64,000 nucleotides of DNA from Bathymodiolus brooksi (taxonomy: Eukaryota > Mollusca > Bivalvia > Mytilida > Modiolidae): contig OY804578.1 of NCBI GenBank assembly GCA_963680875.1, positions 99,973,689 through 100,037,688 of the forward strand, in the 5' to 3' direction. Positions within the stretch are counted from its first letter, which is position 1; every line of letters starts with the position of its first letter. Below are positions 35,126 through 47,683 of this stretch, piece after piece. Position numbers and translations under genes: made by a program. A model generated the notes under the pieces. It was not told the origin of the DNA and ran no database searches. It worked only from the letters and a program-made list of their open reading frames with translations.

Positions 35126-35315
35126 ATATGTGTGACCTATTTGTTCCTCTAGTACAAGACCAGCTTTGTATCAGAAAGTGGGCAGATATTTGTGACCTCT
35201 GTTCCTCTAGTACAAGACCATGCTGCAGCTTTGTATCAGAAAGTGGACAGATATTTGTGACCTCTTTGTACCTCTAGTACAAGACTAGTCTTTTATCAGA
35301 AAGTGGGACCGATAT
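35126..35315. repeat. tandem repeat, ~75-bp unit, 3 copies
   Basis: TGTGACCTCTTTGTTCCTCT-like start, then AGTACAAGAC and TTTGTATCAGAAAGTGG(G/A)C AG recur three times; the middle unit has a small TGCTGC insertion. Confidence 0.85.
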
Positions 35316-36020
35316 TCAACAAAAACAATCCAATTTCCTTTTTATAACAAATAATTGTACATACATTCCACGTCTCCCAATTGTATTTTTTTATCTCCAA
35401 GTTATTAATTGATCAGGATGAGGAGAGCATATTTGACACATGTATGGATCTATTTATAGTAAAATAAGCTACATGTAGGTCAGTACTATCAAGTCCTTAG
35501 AAAAAAGTTGATAAATGCAGGCCTTTCAATAAGGCACGGTACCAGGTACTTTTACCTGCCTAAAATGGTCTTTGGTACCTCCTGATTTTAAAGAGTGTTG
35601 TATAAGATATTGATGATTTTCTTTCTCCTCAAATGTTAATAAAAAGTACCACCTGTAAATAGTGAAGTACTGGTACACTTAAAAAATATTGAATGAAAGC
35701 CCTGGTTCATTGATGACTGTGTACTTTTTACACATAAAACTGCTAATGAATTCTCACTCTATTAACACATGTTGTAGATTAATACTGTGACAAATAGCAA
35801 GATCAGATACGATATATCTTGGGACTAATTAAGAGACATTAAAACAATATTAAAGGTTTTCTATTCAATGATTATCAATACAAGGTTATCAATAGTATTT
35901 GTTCTACACTCATCTTTGACCAAGTTTAGCTATGCAACAATTATTGGACAAATTTTATCCATTCAGGCTTTGCAATGAAAATTTTATAATCCCATTAATG
36001 GGTCCTAAGAAAAACCAACC
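35316..36020. other. unannotated sequence
   Basis: No gene is supported. Confidence 0.5.
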
Positions 36021-36023
36021 AGA

Positions 36024-38605
36024 AGCTCTCAAGAGTCTGTATCGTTCACCTGGTTATAAAAAGAACCAATTGGTCCTATGTACAAACTATGTCCTGCAGT
36101 GGTAGTCATCTTGGAATTCCGATCAACATAAAAAACACAAATTTTGTAAAGGACCTTCCAATGATTGATGCATGGTTTAGGTTCAATCAGTGCAATAGCT
36201 TCAGAGAAGAAAATATTTCTGTATTTTCCCGTATGGTCCGGTGTTAATACTATGACCTGTGGTGGTGGCCATTTTGGATTTCAGATCACCACAAAAAACA
36301 CAAACTTAATAAGAGACCATTCAATGATCATTCATGCACAGAATGGGTTCATTCAGCTCAGTAGTATTTAAGAAAAAGATTTTTTCTATATTTTCCAATA
36401 TGGTACTGTGTTAAAACTATGTCCTGCATAGGCAGCCATCTTGGATTTCAGATTGACATAAAAAAAAAACAGTAACTTGGTAAAGGACCTTCCAATGATC
36501 ATTCATGTACAGTTTGGGTTCAGTCAGTTCATTAGTTTCAGAGAAGAGGAACTTTGAAATTTCAGCCAATCAGAGCACATTATTTGTCCTGGTGGCCATG
36601 TTGAAATCTTGTATATCAGACTGGAACGAAAAACAGTTATTTTGTAGAGGACCATCCAATGAACATCCATGTATAGTTTGGGTTCAATTAGTTCAGTAGT
36701 TTTAGAGAGAAGGATATTTCTATATTTTCCCATATAGTCCTGTGTTAAAAGTATGTCCTGCAGTGTGGTGGCCATCTTGGATTTCCGATCGACATAAAAA
36801 ACAAACTTGGTAAAGGACTTTCCAATGATCATTCATTTACAGTTTGGGTTCAGTCAGTTCATTAGTTTCAGAGAAGGGGATCTTTGAAATTTCAGCCAAT
36901 CAGAGCATATTACTGGTTCTGGCATATCCATGTTGAATATCGGACTGGATGGAAAAACAAAAAGTTTGTAGAGGACCATCCAAGGAACATTCCTGCTAAG
37001 TTTGGTTCCAATTGGTAAAGTGGCTTTGGAGAAGAAGCTTGAAATGTGAAAAGTTTACAGACGAGACGACAGATGCCAAGTGATAACAATAGTTCTCATT
37101 AAAAGGTTCTCAGGAGCCTGCATTACTTACCTGATTACTGATATATATAACACAGCTTAATGTGCAATGAATTTCACATAAAGACCTGTGTAGTAATAAC
37201 GGCATTCTTAGATTTTGGGAAGAATAAAAATTATTAGGTAGTTTTGCCTAGCAAGGCAACTATACAGATGTTATTGTATTTCATTAACAACAAAAAATCG
37301 ACACTGTCTAAATTTAACACACTGACTATAGTTAGTCAGGTAAACTATGCTCTTGTATCTTAAAAAGAACCATAGGCTCTCAAGAGCCTGTATCGCTCAC
37401 GCAAGGTACCAAAAACATTCCTGCTAAGTTTGGTTTCAATTGGTTCTATGATTTTTAAAACATTTCCAACTGGGTCCCCCATAAATCTATGACTTTAGAT
37501 GGTGGCTAGCATGGATTTCCAAACAGCATAAAAAAAACTAAATTTGTAGAGGCCAATCAAATGAACATTCCTGAAAAGTTTGGTTTCAATTGTCCAAGTG
37601 GTTTCAGTACAGAAGTGTTTTAAAACATTTTCCCATAAGGTCCAATGTTAAACTAAGTTCTGCCATACAAAGCTGCCATCTTGAATTTTATATCAGAACA
37701 AAAAACCTAAACTTTGTAGAGGACCATCCAATGAACATTCATGTGTAGTTTGGATTGAGTCTGATTTATACTTTCTGAGAAGAAGGCATTTCTGATACAG
37801 TTTGACTTTGGGACTGTTGTCTCATTGACATTTACCCCATATCTCATTATATTCATATTTGAACATTTTCCCATTGGGTCCAATGTTAATCTATGTCCTG
37901 CGGTGACAACCATCTTGGATTTCGGATCGGCATAAAAAACCCAAACTTTTTAGAGGACCTTCAAATGATTATTCCTGGGCAGTTTGGTTTCAATTGTCTA
38001 AGTGGTTTAAGAGAAGAAGCGTTTTGAAACTTTTTCCCATACATGTAGGGTCCAATGTTAAACTAAGTCCTGCCGTAGGAACAACCAATGAACATTCATG
38101 TACAGTTTGGCTTAAATCATATTTGTAGTTTCTGAGAAGAAGGCATTTGAACATTTTCCCATAGGGTCCAATGTTAATCTATTTCCTGCAGTGGTGGCCA
38201 TCTTGGATTTCCGATCGGCATAAAAAAACAAAATTGTGTAGAGGACCTTCCAATGATCATTCCTGGGCAGTTTGGTTTAAATTGTCCAAGTGGTTTCAGA
38301 GAGGAAGAGTTTTGAGACACTTTTCCTATAGGGTCCAATGTTAAACTAAGTCCTGCTGTAGCTGCCATCTTCCATTTAAAAAATATCAAAACAAAAAACC
38401 TAAACTTTGTAGAGGACCATCCAATGAACATTCCTGTCTAGTTTGGATTCAGTCTGATTTGCAGTTTCTGAGAAGAAGGCATTTGAACATTTTCCCATAG
38501 GGTTCAATGTTAATCTATATCTTGCAGTGGTGGCCATCTTGGATTTCGGATCGGCATAAAAAACCTAAACTTTGTAGAGGACCTTCCAATGATCATTCGG
38601 CATAA
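36024..38605. repeat. degenerate ~165-bp modules, about 13 copies
   Basis: Modules contain GGTGGCCATCTTGGATTT, CATAAAAAAC, TAGAGGACC(T/A)TCCAATGA, an AGTTTGGTT phrase and a TTTTCCCATAGGGTCCAATG phrase. Landmarks fall near 36103, 36268, 36436, 36591, 36768, 36925, 37503, 37674, 37905, 38070, 38197, 38364 and 38530, about 165 bp apart except at breaks. Leader-like CTCTCAAGAG(T/C)CTGTATCG occurs at 36028 and 37379 with a relative near 37100, suggesting two or more composite elements joined. A GACGAGACGACAGATGCC phrase at 37060 may be a 3' end. I recall related repeats in other bivalves. Frames with KMAATAG-like peptides are artefacts. Confidence 0.85.
37793..37858 (+). repeat. dispersed mussel-type repeat within the modules
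   Basis: GGACTGTTGTCTCATTGACA and TTTACCCCATATCTCATT break a module near 37793-37858. I recall a TTGTTGTCTCATTGGCAATC phrase as abundant in mussel DNA; this looks like a relative of it. Confidence 0.5.
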
Positions 38606-39315
38606 GCTTTTAATATTATTGTCAAACATCTTTTTGGAACCTCCAGCATGTTTAGAAAAACCAATAGGAACTACAATGGTTTTAACTAATAATAATGTTA
38701 ACAGAACCCAGAGATGGTATAGATTTTGCAAAAATGGTACAATGGAATAGATTTCTCAACAATCATAACAGCAACTAGTAAAATTCTATTTTTAGAAGTT
38801 CAATGATTCAGAAATTATAATATGGCAAAAAAATATTATCATTGTTGATCTAGATTTACAATCAGAATTTGTGGGTTTGATATTTATAAGTGTGATTTTA
38901 TTTTTTTTAGTCACCACCTGGGCAAACCAGTCAGACACTTGTAGTCTGTCAATGTCAATTCTACTGACATTGGCTATTGGGTAACCCTAAAGTTTGGTCT
39001 CTGTCAAATGTTACTGTCATTTTTGTGTACGAGCTGCAGAACAAGTTGTAATGTTTTGTACCATGGACATCAGTGCTGCAAATAATTTATTTTTTGATAA
39101 CATTATCTTTCGGTTTTTTATGCTAAGATTAGTCTATTGTGCATGTCCTGAATTCAGTACAGTTTTAGAAATCGGTCATGACAGTGCTTTATTTGTTAAC
39201 TAAATGTTGACTCGATTTAGTGATTTTAAACAATTAAATTTCCATCCAAAAAAAACCCCATACATATTGATATAGATCTTAAAGCTTACCAGACTACAAC
39301 TAATACTGGCAATAA
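38606..39315. other. unannotated sequence
   Basis: No supported feature. Confidence 0.5.
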
Positions 39316-39467
39316 CCGTCCTCACGATGAGCATCGGTCCTCTGGCCCAAGACCTGTAAAACTTTGTTCGTACCAGTCAATTTTTCAACTTTTATTTAGA
39401 TATAAAAAACAATTCAAGAATTTGATTTGGACCAGTAAATTTATTCAAATTTTCATTTCGAGGACTG
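39316..39467 (+). mobile_element. MITE, CAGTCCTC family b, copy 2
   Basis: The ends are CCGTCCTCACGATGAGC and TTTCGAGGACTG, with the GGTCCTCTGGCCCAAGAC block and ACTTTGTTCGTACCAGT shared with copy 3 at 48310. A CAATAA repeat flanks both ends. Confidence 0.75.
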
Positions 39468-39700
39468 CAATAAACAAAAAATCATGATGTTTTCTTATTT
39501 AAATACTTTCTTCTATACAATGTATTTTAGTGACAATATCTAGTAGCATTTTAGTGAAGAAGAAAAAAGGACGAACAAGTTGAATACCAGAATCGCACCC
39601 ACACTAATTCAAGTTACAAATGATGCCCTGTGGACATCTCAAATCACTAAATTACAATCTACTACACTGCTCACACATCAATCCAATATGAAAAATGTTT

Positions 39701-39703
<3 letters not shown>

Positions 39704-39734
<31 letters not shown>
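39704..39734. repeat. (TA)n microsatellite, about 15 units
   Basis: An uninterrupted alternating AT tract, shortly followed by a run of T. Confidence 0.95.
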
Positions 39735-39736
<2 letters not shown>

Positions 39737-39767
39737 ATGCCCACTTTTTTTTTTTTTTTTACCTTTC

Positions 39768-39972
39768 TTTGTTCAAACAACATGACAATCTGCCCTAAAA
39801 CAAACAACATATTGTAGGCCTTTCTCTTAGGATACCATTTGAAACGAACACTTGAACACTCAATCTGAACAAACAAAATGACAATCTGCCCTGAAATAAA
39901 TGAACATAGCTAGTCTATGCTTTTCACTTAGGACGCTATCTGATATGAACACTTGAACACTATATCTGAACA
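39768..39972. repeat. tandem duplication, ~113-bp unit, 2 copies
   Basis: ACATGACAATCTGCCCT(A/G)AA, CTTAGGA..CTAT and GAACACTTGAACACT occur twice in order. Confidence 0.75.
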
Positions 39973-40284
39973 CAAATTTAACATGATAAACAACCATATT
40001 CAACAGATTATAATGAAAAATTCCTTCTGGTGAAAATGTTATTTTTTTCCAAGACAACACAGGGTTTTCCAATTTTTTGTTATTAAATTTTCTTTGATAA
40101 TTACAAAATCAATGTTCTACAAGTCTCCATATACAAAAAACATAATACACTGTATTTGGACCAAGATCAATTGCCCCCTCGTATCTAAATAACCCTGTTG
40201 GTGGGTGTTTTTTTTTGGTAAACCTTGATTTGTATATTGTTGGTTTTCTAATGTCCTGGCCTACTGGGATATACACTGAGTAAG

Positions 40285-40470
40285 GGCAATGTAATTACGA
40301 AGCTACTGCGATTCACAAAAATGAAAGAAATGGAACTTGAGGGGTTTCTGTAACCCATGCAGTCATGTATGAATTTTGCAAATTTCCATCGACAAAAACG
40401 TTTAGCTATACAATGCAAACAAAACCAAGGAAAATGGAAGGGTTTCTGAAACACAGTCAGTCATGTTTAA
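40285..40470. repeat. diverged duplication, ~115-bp unit, 2 copies
   Basis: GGGTTTCTG(T/A)AAC then GCAGTCATGT(A/T)T recurs about 113 bp apart with moderate divergence. Confidence 0.5.
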
Positions 40471-40930
40471 AAAAAAAAAGAATTTGAAAATAGATAAAAA
40501 TAGTTCAAATTTTAGTTTTAAATAAAATATTATGCATCAAGTTAGTGATGAAGTCCAAAGAGAAATGGGTAACCTTCCCACATAAATGTCTGCCTTTGCA
40601 CTTTGTAGATCTCATGCAGTATAAAATATATATTATATATGTACACCTGCACAGAAAATATGTGTTGTGATGAATATTGCACTTTGAACTACCAAACTAT
40701 GATGTGATATATTAAAGTACACATCAGAAAATTGCCTTAAAACTACAAGATGATGTTCTATATATAGTTTGTCTTTTCACAAAAATAATGTTTTGTTACT
40801 GTTCATGCAATAAACACCTCAGACCTGTCATGTATGTGTTTTATATATGTAATTATCTAAGAGCTGACAACATGCAAGTAATACATTTAGTTTTTACATC
40901 AAGTTCAAGTTTAACATTTAAAATAAAAAT

Positions 40931-40993
40931 ACTGAAATGTTGTGGAAAGTGGTGTTAAACACCATAAACCTAACCTAACCTAACCTAACCTAA
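40931..40993 (+). mobile_element. SINE family 1 tail ending in (CCTAA)5
   Basis: CTGAAATGTTGTGGAAAGTG and GTGTTAAACACCATAAA match the family 1 3' end. It runs directly into five CCTAA units at 40969-40993. The upstream body is missing. Confidence 0.75.
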
Positions 40994-43900
40994 ATAAAAA
41001 TGTGACTCTTTTTATTCAAATATCATTGTGGCAATTTTTACATGAAATAATTTTCAATCTTGATTTCATTTGTGACACCTAACATAACATGACAAATTCC
41101 TGTGTAAAACCCAGTATTAAATTTCATTAAACTCACTATGAACAAACTTTATTCAACCTCTTTTGTTGTATTGTATTTTTAAATAGGTTATACATTTTGT
41201 ATTATAAATACACAAAACTCCCACCAACCCCTACGTGAAACCCCTTGAAAAAGATTTTTACACAATATCATTTGAATTTTTACCTGTATATTGTATACAT
41301 GTACATAACCCAACACATTATACTGTAACCACACTAAGACCATCAACTTAAAAATCGATATCTGTGATCTATTGATTTGTGTACCAATATCTTCTTCTAA
41401 TTAACCTGGCTATAACTTATTAATTAAATACACCTTGATTTTTGTAATACCGCTTTTGCAAGTCAATGACTGACATTGACTGCTAAAATTTCCAGAAGTT
41501 TACATGTTGCGGCAAAAATCAATGATAAAGTTTTTGAAAACATCATTGGGACTTTTTGATAAAATTCTACATGAAATGCATGTCGTTATAAAAATTTATT
41601 CATAAATAAAATCATTGTACAATCTACATGCAATATTTATCAATATGCAATGCATTTGTTATGCGCAGTGGATTGCATATTACGTCGGCAGGTCGGTTCA
41701 CCGAGTTAAATGACCTTATGTCATAAACACACACAACTGCAACAAGCTGCACTTTTCAAGGAATATTGCGCAACAAAGTTTATAAAGTGTGCAGGTTTCG
41801 TTACGTAATCATTGCAGTTAGGATCATTTGACATTTTATTTTGTAAATACGAGTGAATATTCATTTTGTAACATTCGGACAAACGACTAAAGATTGAATA
41901 CATGTATACAGTTAAAATAGGAAGTGATTTGAGGATTACATCATATAAAACGTAATGAGTGTTAAAAATTAACATACTTTTAATCAACTTTAAGAAATTT
42001 TGAAGCAAAAAATACCATGGGTTGTTTTTGAGCTCAATGTGGATTATATTTTCTGCGTCGTATTCACGGATACTGTGCAAATTATTGTTAAAAAAAACTA
42101 TGTGGAATAGTTTTACTTATCCAAATAAAATTAAAACTTCAGGATTAAATTTACTACCTGGAACAATTTCAAGGTGTCAAAATGATTTGTTGGACGAAGG
42201 GATCGTGCACATACTTGGAAAAGTTGGTTAGTCAGTAAAAAGCTTTGAATCAGCCGCGTGTACAGATGGTGATCTTTTTATATCTTTTTAACGAAATCAT
42301 TAATGCTTAAAGAAAAGTTAACAAGTATTTGTCTCACCTGTTAAGTTTGTCCATTAGACTATGACATTATCGATCCATGTTAACGGTCACTTCAGGCCAC
42401 GGACAGAGCGATCTGACCTCACGTGCTCCTACATCCCAGTAAAACAAGCGCCAATATCTCCCGCCATCGAAAAGAGAAAACTTGATTGATTAACTCTAAA
42501 TATGTCTATATAAAATCAACATAAATTCCTTTATCACTTGAATTATACTAAAAGTAATGATTGAAATGCGATTTTCAGATAATCCAGTTCCAAGTGTTCC
42601 GTATATGCCGTGAAAATCATGATTACTGTGAATGACCTTAACTTTGAGTTCCAGACAGGTTTCAAATTCTCCTAACTGAGTCTTTAGGAATACACTTGTA
42701 GGCGGGCGTTATCGGTATAAGCTTCTACTTGATTGGTTAAATTTCGATAAAATCGCCCAAGAGGAAACTTCACAATAAATTCTATTGGTTTAAAAATCAA
42801 TATTGCTGATGCTTTTATGTTTCTTGAGTGAAAGATGATCAAATATGTCTAGCAAGCATTTTTTGAAATGTATAAATATTTGAACAATGCCATCGGGTTT
42901 TTTTTATAAAAGATTTGAACATTAACTGATATATTTGAATATAATATTTCTATTTCATATTTCTTCACAAAAGTAACAAAGGATTTTGCATTTTAAAACG
43001 ATTCTTAAATGTGCTTTCTTTTCTTTATTTTTTTTTAAATTATATTTTGTCAAAAGATAAGCAAATATGTTAAGTGTGCATTTTTAATACGGGTAAATAT
43101 ATTTGTATAATATTCCACCAAGTCGTCATTATTATTATTTATGACGCGATTGTCTGTTTTAGCATACAAACAAAATGACAATCTAAATAATATTTGACGA
43201 CTTTATTGTATATATCTTTATAGAAATACTATGCTGGATTAGCATTACTTTCCATTTGATGTTGTTCTGCTGATGGTTGGGGATATTTTTTTCTTGGAAG
43301 TCTGGTCAAAATCTCGGTATATTTAAATTTCCATTTTAAGTGGTGGATTTTTTTTTAATAACATGATTTTCGACGACCAAATTCTTTTTTATTTTTCAAT
43401 TTCATTAAATGTATAATGTACAAGTTAATATCAGTTTGTGATGCTTCACTTTTAGACAGAATCCAGACTTATTCTGAATGCAGACTCGTCGGCCATTGAC
43501 TAGTCTGGGAAAACCAATATTTCCTATAAGTATGTCTCAGATTCACATCCAAGATTATCCAACATTAATCTCTTCCTAAATTAACTCCTGTTGCGCACAC
43601 CCTATGCAATTTATCATTTAACTTTGTAAGTTCAAAAGCAATAACTTATTTTATGAGTCAATGTGCAGGTGCCCTCTTTCCCCCTCCTCTCCCAAAAATG
43701 TTAAGCACTGTTGTTTTGATTCTGTTCAAATACATTGTATATTCTGTTATCCGATTTGTTAATATATCAAAAATAAAATTAAAAAAAAAAAGATTATGAA
43801 TTGTCCTTTATTGAAAATGATTTCAACCTTGTGTACAATTATTTATGATTGCATGGGGGTAACATTCAGAATAAGAAAATCTCGGGGACAAACGGGGGTG

Positions 43901-44288
43901 ACCTTGTGCAAGCAACAATGTATTCTATATAATACAATATTAAGTTTCACAATGACAATGTCATTCTTATTCTAACTATGAAACCAAAATCAATGAGTAT
44001 GTCTGAAAAACTAGATTTTTTGGTCCAAGCTGTCACATTGGATTTGCAAAAACAAAACAAATGTTACATTGATTTAGCTTTGTACTTTTGTACTTCCTCG
44101 TTGTGTATTTTAATCAGTTCAAATCAATTATAATCAGATGTCTAAAAAAAAAATCACAATTCTGACATAGTGCAACATTGTAGGTTTTGTGTTTCCCCAT
44201 TGGTGTGGAGTGTATTTTTACTCTTCTGTGGTGGTTCTCTTTGTCCATATTCCAGACATCAAACATATCTTTGTCTTTGTTAAACATA
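40994..44288. other. unannotated 3.3-kb stretch
   Basis: No tandem array or transposon is recognised. The 119-codon minus-strand frame at 41721-42080 is among the longer non-repetitive frames but has no domain I recognise. Sequence at 42380-42480 is locally less AT-rich, which could reflect a gene-proximal segment, but nothing confirms that. Confidence 0.4.
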
Positions 44289-44290
44289 TG

Positions 44291-44605
44291 AATAGAATAG
44301 AATATATTTTATTGCCTAATCATAGGGCCCACATGAGGCATCATTAACAATACAATCATTCATGGTTGATAAATGAGACATACACACAAAAGAAAAAGGA
44401 CATAGTTTAAGGTTTTTATATTTCTAAAAATATAAATATAATTATTATTATTTAGTGGAACATGTTCTGGTTTGTCCCCAATATCTCAGATCCAGTGTGA
44501 AACTTTACATATGTTACATATTTTATGTTTTAAATAATTATATATGTGAATATTCATGCCCCTCATGGGCCCATAATTGGTAAATAAAAGTATCTTATCT
44601 ATTCT
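44291..44605. mobile_element. MITE-like inverted repeat element
   Basis: The left end AATAGAATAGAATATATTTT with ATTGCCTAATCATAGGGCCC is mirrored imperfectly at the right by GGGCCCATAATTGGTAAATA and TATCTTATCTATTCT. The arms are about 45 bp and the centre is AT-rich without coding capacity. No clear target duplication. Confidence 0.65.
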
Positions 44606-44854
44606 AAATTCCACCATTATTTCAAAATATGTACTTATAAACGATGAACTAAATTATTTGTATTATCAAAATATTTTCTAAAGACCAAAGAAATATGACA
44701 GATACATCTTTTTTTGTATATAATATATTTATTTTTTTTTATCTTTTTAATAACTGAAAATGATTTAAACTTTTCAAATAAACAAGAAAGTTAGAAAAAA
44801 AAATTAAAATGCAATATATGTGGAGATATTTGTCCTACATGTGAATACAACATT

Positions 44855-44945
44855 ATGTGATAAAGTTTGTCAGTGACTTGCCATAAGTCAGTGGTTTTCT
44901 CCACGGTTACTCTGGTTTCCCCCACCAAAAAAACTGACCGTAAAC
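44855..44945 (+). mobile_element. SINE family 1, internal fragment
   Basis: TGTGATAAAGTTTGTCAGTG, GTCAGTGGTTTTCTCC and ACTCTGGTTTCCCCCACCAA match the core; head and tail are missing. Confidence 0.7.
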
Positions 44946-45764
44946 TATAAACACAAGTAACAGAAGATAGTATTTTTGTGGGTATTATGTTAATTGCACC
45001 TCAGAACAGTCGCTGCTTTAGACTTGCAGATTGCATTGTTAAACCATAGCTGACTAAAATATGGAAACCCTCACCAATATTAACCTTTTAATGTCTATAT
45101 ATTATCACTTATGGTATTGTTTTATTGTCAAATTATTTTTGCATTTTATTTCTCTGCTTTAAAGTTGATAGAAAAGGTCACGAATATTTCTAATTTCAAC
45201 CCTTCTTCCAAGTACGGGACTAGACTCTAAGGATAGAGCTGTAACCCCAAATGAATAATTTTAAATAAGCCCAAATGAAATAAATGTTTCTGACCAAAGA
45301 AATAATTTTGTTTTGCACAAAATGAAAAAAGTAATCCATTCATATAGAAAAGACTTATTATTGTCTATTTATTAGAATTAAATATGTCTATTCCTCAATG
45401 ATGAACTCCTTTTGGAAGATGAAAATATAAGTTCATATATCATTATTATAAACAAAATATGGAAAACCAATGCATTTTTATTTATATCATATTTTTTTAA
45501 AACCCTTGGATTTTCGTTAGAATTTATTATTTTTTCTATAATTTATTTGAAATTACCGAATCAATTAAATATCTCTGTAGATTGTCCATTAATATTTTGC
45601 TGGTATATTTATTCTTGATGGGAAAAAATCAAAATAAAATTTTAAAAAATAATTCTTAAATTATTGTTTTTAAGAAACTGTTACATAAATAAAATTAAAA
45701 AAGTACTAATTTTGACAATTTGTGCATCAATATAAATATATACTAGTGCACTCGAATTTTGGAC
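44946..45764. other. unannotated AT-rich sequence
   Basis: No supported feature. Confidence 0.5.
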
Positions 45765-45893
45765 CTCCCCTTAGTTTTCTCCCGGTGTCCTCCATCGGCG
45801 TCAGGGCTGTAGTGGGGTCATACTTTAATAAAACTGACTACCACGATGTAGCTGAAATATAGTTGAAAGTGGCATTAAACACCATAAAATACA
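45765..45893 (+). mobile_element. SINE family 1, 5'-truncated copy
   Basis: GTTTTCTCCCGGTGTCCTCC, TTTAATAAAACTGACTACCA and CGATGTAGCTGAAATATAGT, then GGCATTAAACACCATAAAA, give the core and 3' end. Confidence 0.8.
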
Positions 45894-46955
45894 CTCCAAA
45901 CCTCCTTCAGGTCTAGAGACACAATATGAGATTGATTGTTTTACAATATTATGCAGATAAAAATGAATACAGAAAAAAATATTTTCTTTAAAAATTGAGG
46001 AAACGGAAAATTGTAAGATCAAATGGTATATTAGGGGAAAAAATGTAATATGAGTGTATGTCTGAGACATGACCAAATAAACTTGTAAGATATACGAAAA
46101 TTCTGCTTCTGCAAAAATAAAGTAGTTGTTAGCAATAAAAAGCCTTATATAACAGATAAAGGACTTCCAATGACAATTTAAGGTAGAACATGAACTGATT
46201 TTTACACAATATTTTGAGTGTATTTCGAAGATTTACAAAACAAGTGTTAATTCCTTGAAAAATACTTAATTTAATATATGTTTTATACATAAGTGTCTTT
46301 GCAAAGAAGTAGAACATATCACATGTTTTAAACAATATTTATTTTGATAAAATAGTCAAATGGATTGAAAATTATGTACATAGTACAAACTAGTGCTACT
46401 CGTTGCTCTCTACGAGGTCTAGTTGAAATAAGTATAAAATATAGCAAGACTCTATATTGAGCTTAAGCCACAAAAATAATGTTTGTTTGTTTTATGTATT
46501 TTTTATCTTTATACATATTGACATACATTCATCTTGCAATAAGCATTTAAAATTTCACATGAACTGGTTTTCAATACCCTTTTCCCTTAAATCATAAACG
46601 GATCTTCTCAAGGGTTCAGTACAACTCAAAACCAGTTTGTCCAGTGTTTCAATCTAAAAAATTTATTACTTTTGTTGAAGTATAGCGAAAAGTTTAGTAT
46701 TACCAGGGATGATCCTAGTTAGAAAATAAAATAACTGAAATCTAATAAAAATAGATTGCAACCATCTTCATTCCCTTTCAAAATGGTCATTGTTGACCTG
46801 TTCTGACCATGTCCAGCAACTTTCGGAAAACAATTTTCAGAAGAAAATAGCTGAAATCAGTTTTAATAACTGGACAAAAAAAATCATCCCTGTATTAAAA
46901 TCATTCCTCTTCCCTATTTCAATAATAATCTTCAAGATTAGGTTAAGAATGTTGA
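45894..46955. other. unannotated AT-rich sequence
   Basis: No supported feature. Confidence 0.5.
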
Positions 46956-46957
46956 AC

Positions 46958-47061
46958 ACCATCGTGGGTAACCAACAGTTGATCACGCTCCGATTACTCT
47001 CTACTCATTACGAGTTGAGATTAATTGGAGCGTGTTCAATCGTGGATTACCAATGATGGTT
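46958..47061. repeat. imperfect palindrome, ~45-bp arms
   Basis: CACCATCGTGGGTAACCAAC then GATCACGCTCCGATTA on the left pairs with TAATTGGAGCGTGTTC and GTGGATTACCAATGATGGT on the right. It is probably a very short MITE. Confidence 0.75.
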
Positions 47062-47064
47062 GAA

Positions 47065-47514
47065 AACCACATTCAAAAAAATAATATTTCAGTTATATAG
47101 TTCAGTATAAGACCAGTTTTATTTCGAGATTATCACCAACCTTCTGCAAGTAACTAACAAGCTGCATCCCATAAAGTTGTATCGAGTACAGGGGCAGATT
47201 CAGGAGGGGGGTGCACCCGGCGCGTGCCCCCCCCCCCCCCCCCCCTAAAATTGGAAAAATATGATTTTTTTGGGGTAAAATCGTGATTTTTCACACGAAA
47301 TACCCCAAAAATTTTCGCACCTCCCTCCGCTCGGCACAATTTTTTTAAGTGCGCCCCCCCCCTAACTTGAAATCCTGGATCCGCCCCTGGAGTACACCTC
47401 ACTACGGATGGAGAGGGGGGTTCGAACCCCATGCCTGTAGTGGTAATAGATGCCATGGTTATAGGAATAGGTGTAAAACCGAACTACCACAAGACGGGCG
47501 TCATGGTGGTCCAA
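47065..47514 (-). mobile_element. SINE family 1b, interrupted by a MITE
   Basis: Minus strand: head near 47514-47470 (GGACCACCATGACGCCCGTC), box B GGGGTTCGAACCCC at 47419-47432, then the body resumes beyond the insertion with GTACTCGATACAACTTTATG and the tail TATATAACTGAAATATTATT. Without the 201-bp insert the sequence CGAGTACACCTC matches other copies (for example GAGTACACCTCGCC at 33460). Confidence 0.85.
47189..47389. mobile_element. MITE nested in the SINE, 5-bp TSD
   Basis: A 201-bp element with ends CAGGGGCAGATTCAGGA and (reverse complement) CAGGGGCGGATCCAGGA, 15 of 17 matching. GAGTA flanks it at 47184-47188 and 47390-47394. It contains a long C run at 47227-47246 and GC-rich subterminal segments. 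The CAGGGGCGGATCC start resembles hAT-type termini; the 5-bp duplication would suit the less common 5-bp hAT subgroup, so the superfamily is tentative. Confidence 0.85.
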
Positions 47515-47683
47515 ATCCAGTGTCCAAACCACTTTTAGTTTTGTTTCATAGTTTCTACTAGTTTTTTGTTCTATTTTCTCTGTACAAGAATTCTCCACAT
47601 ATTATTATTAAACATATATTTAGGAGAATATGTCTTAAGTATGATTTACGTGTGTCTTTTTTGTAAGTTAATAAATATACAAT

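Noticed and set aside
40969..40993. interstitial telomere
   Set aside because: Only five CCTAA units directly attached to a SINE tail; better explained as the SINE's own 3' end.
41721..42080. 119-codon minus-strand frame
   Set aside because: No domain or signal recognised, and AT-rich sequence gives frames of this size by chance. Expression data could reverse this.
42380..42480. promoter or first exon in a less AT-rich patch
   Set aside because: No start codon context, TATA box or downstream coding frame could be tied to it.
47154..47456. 100-codon frame with GADPGFQVRGG-like peptide
   Set aside because: It is read from the nested MITE and SINE. The peptide derives from the MITE terminus and is a common false prediction.
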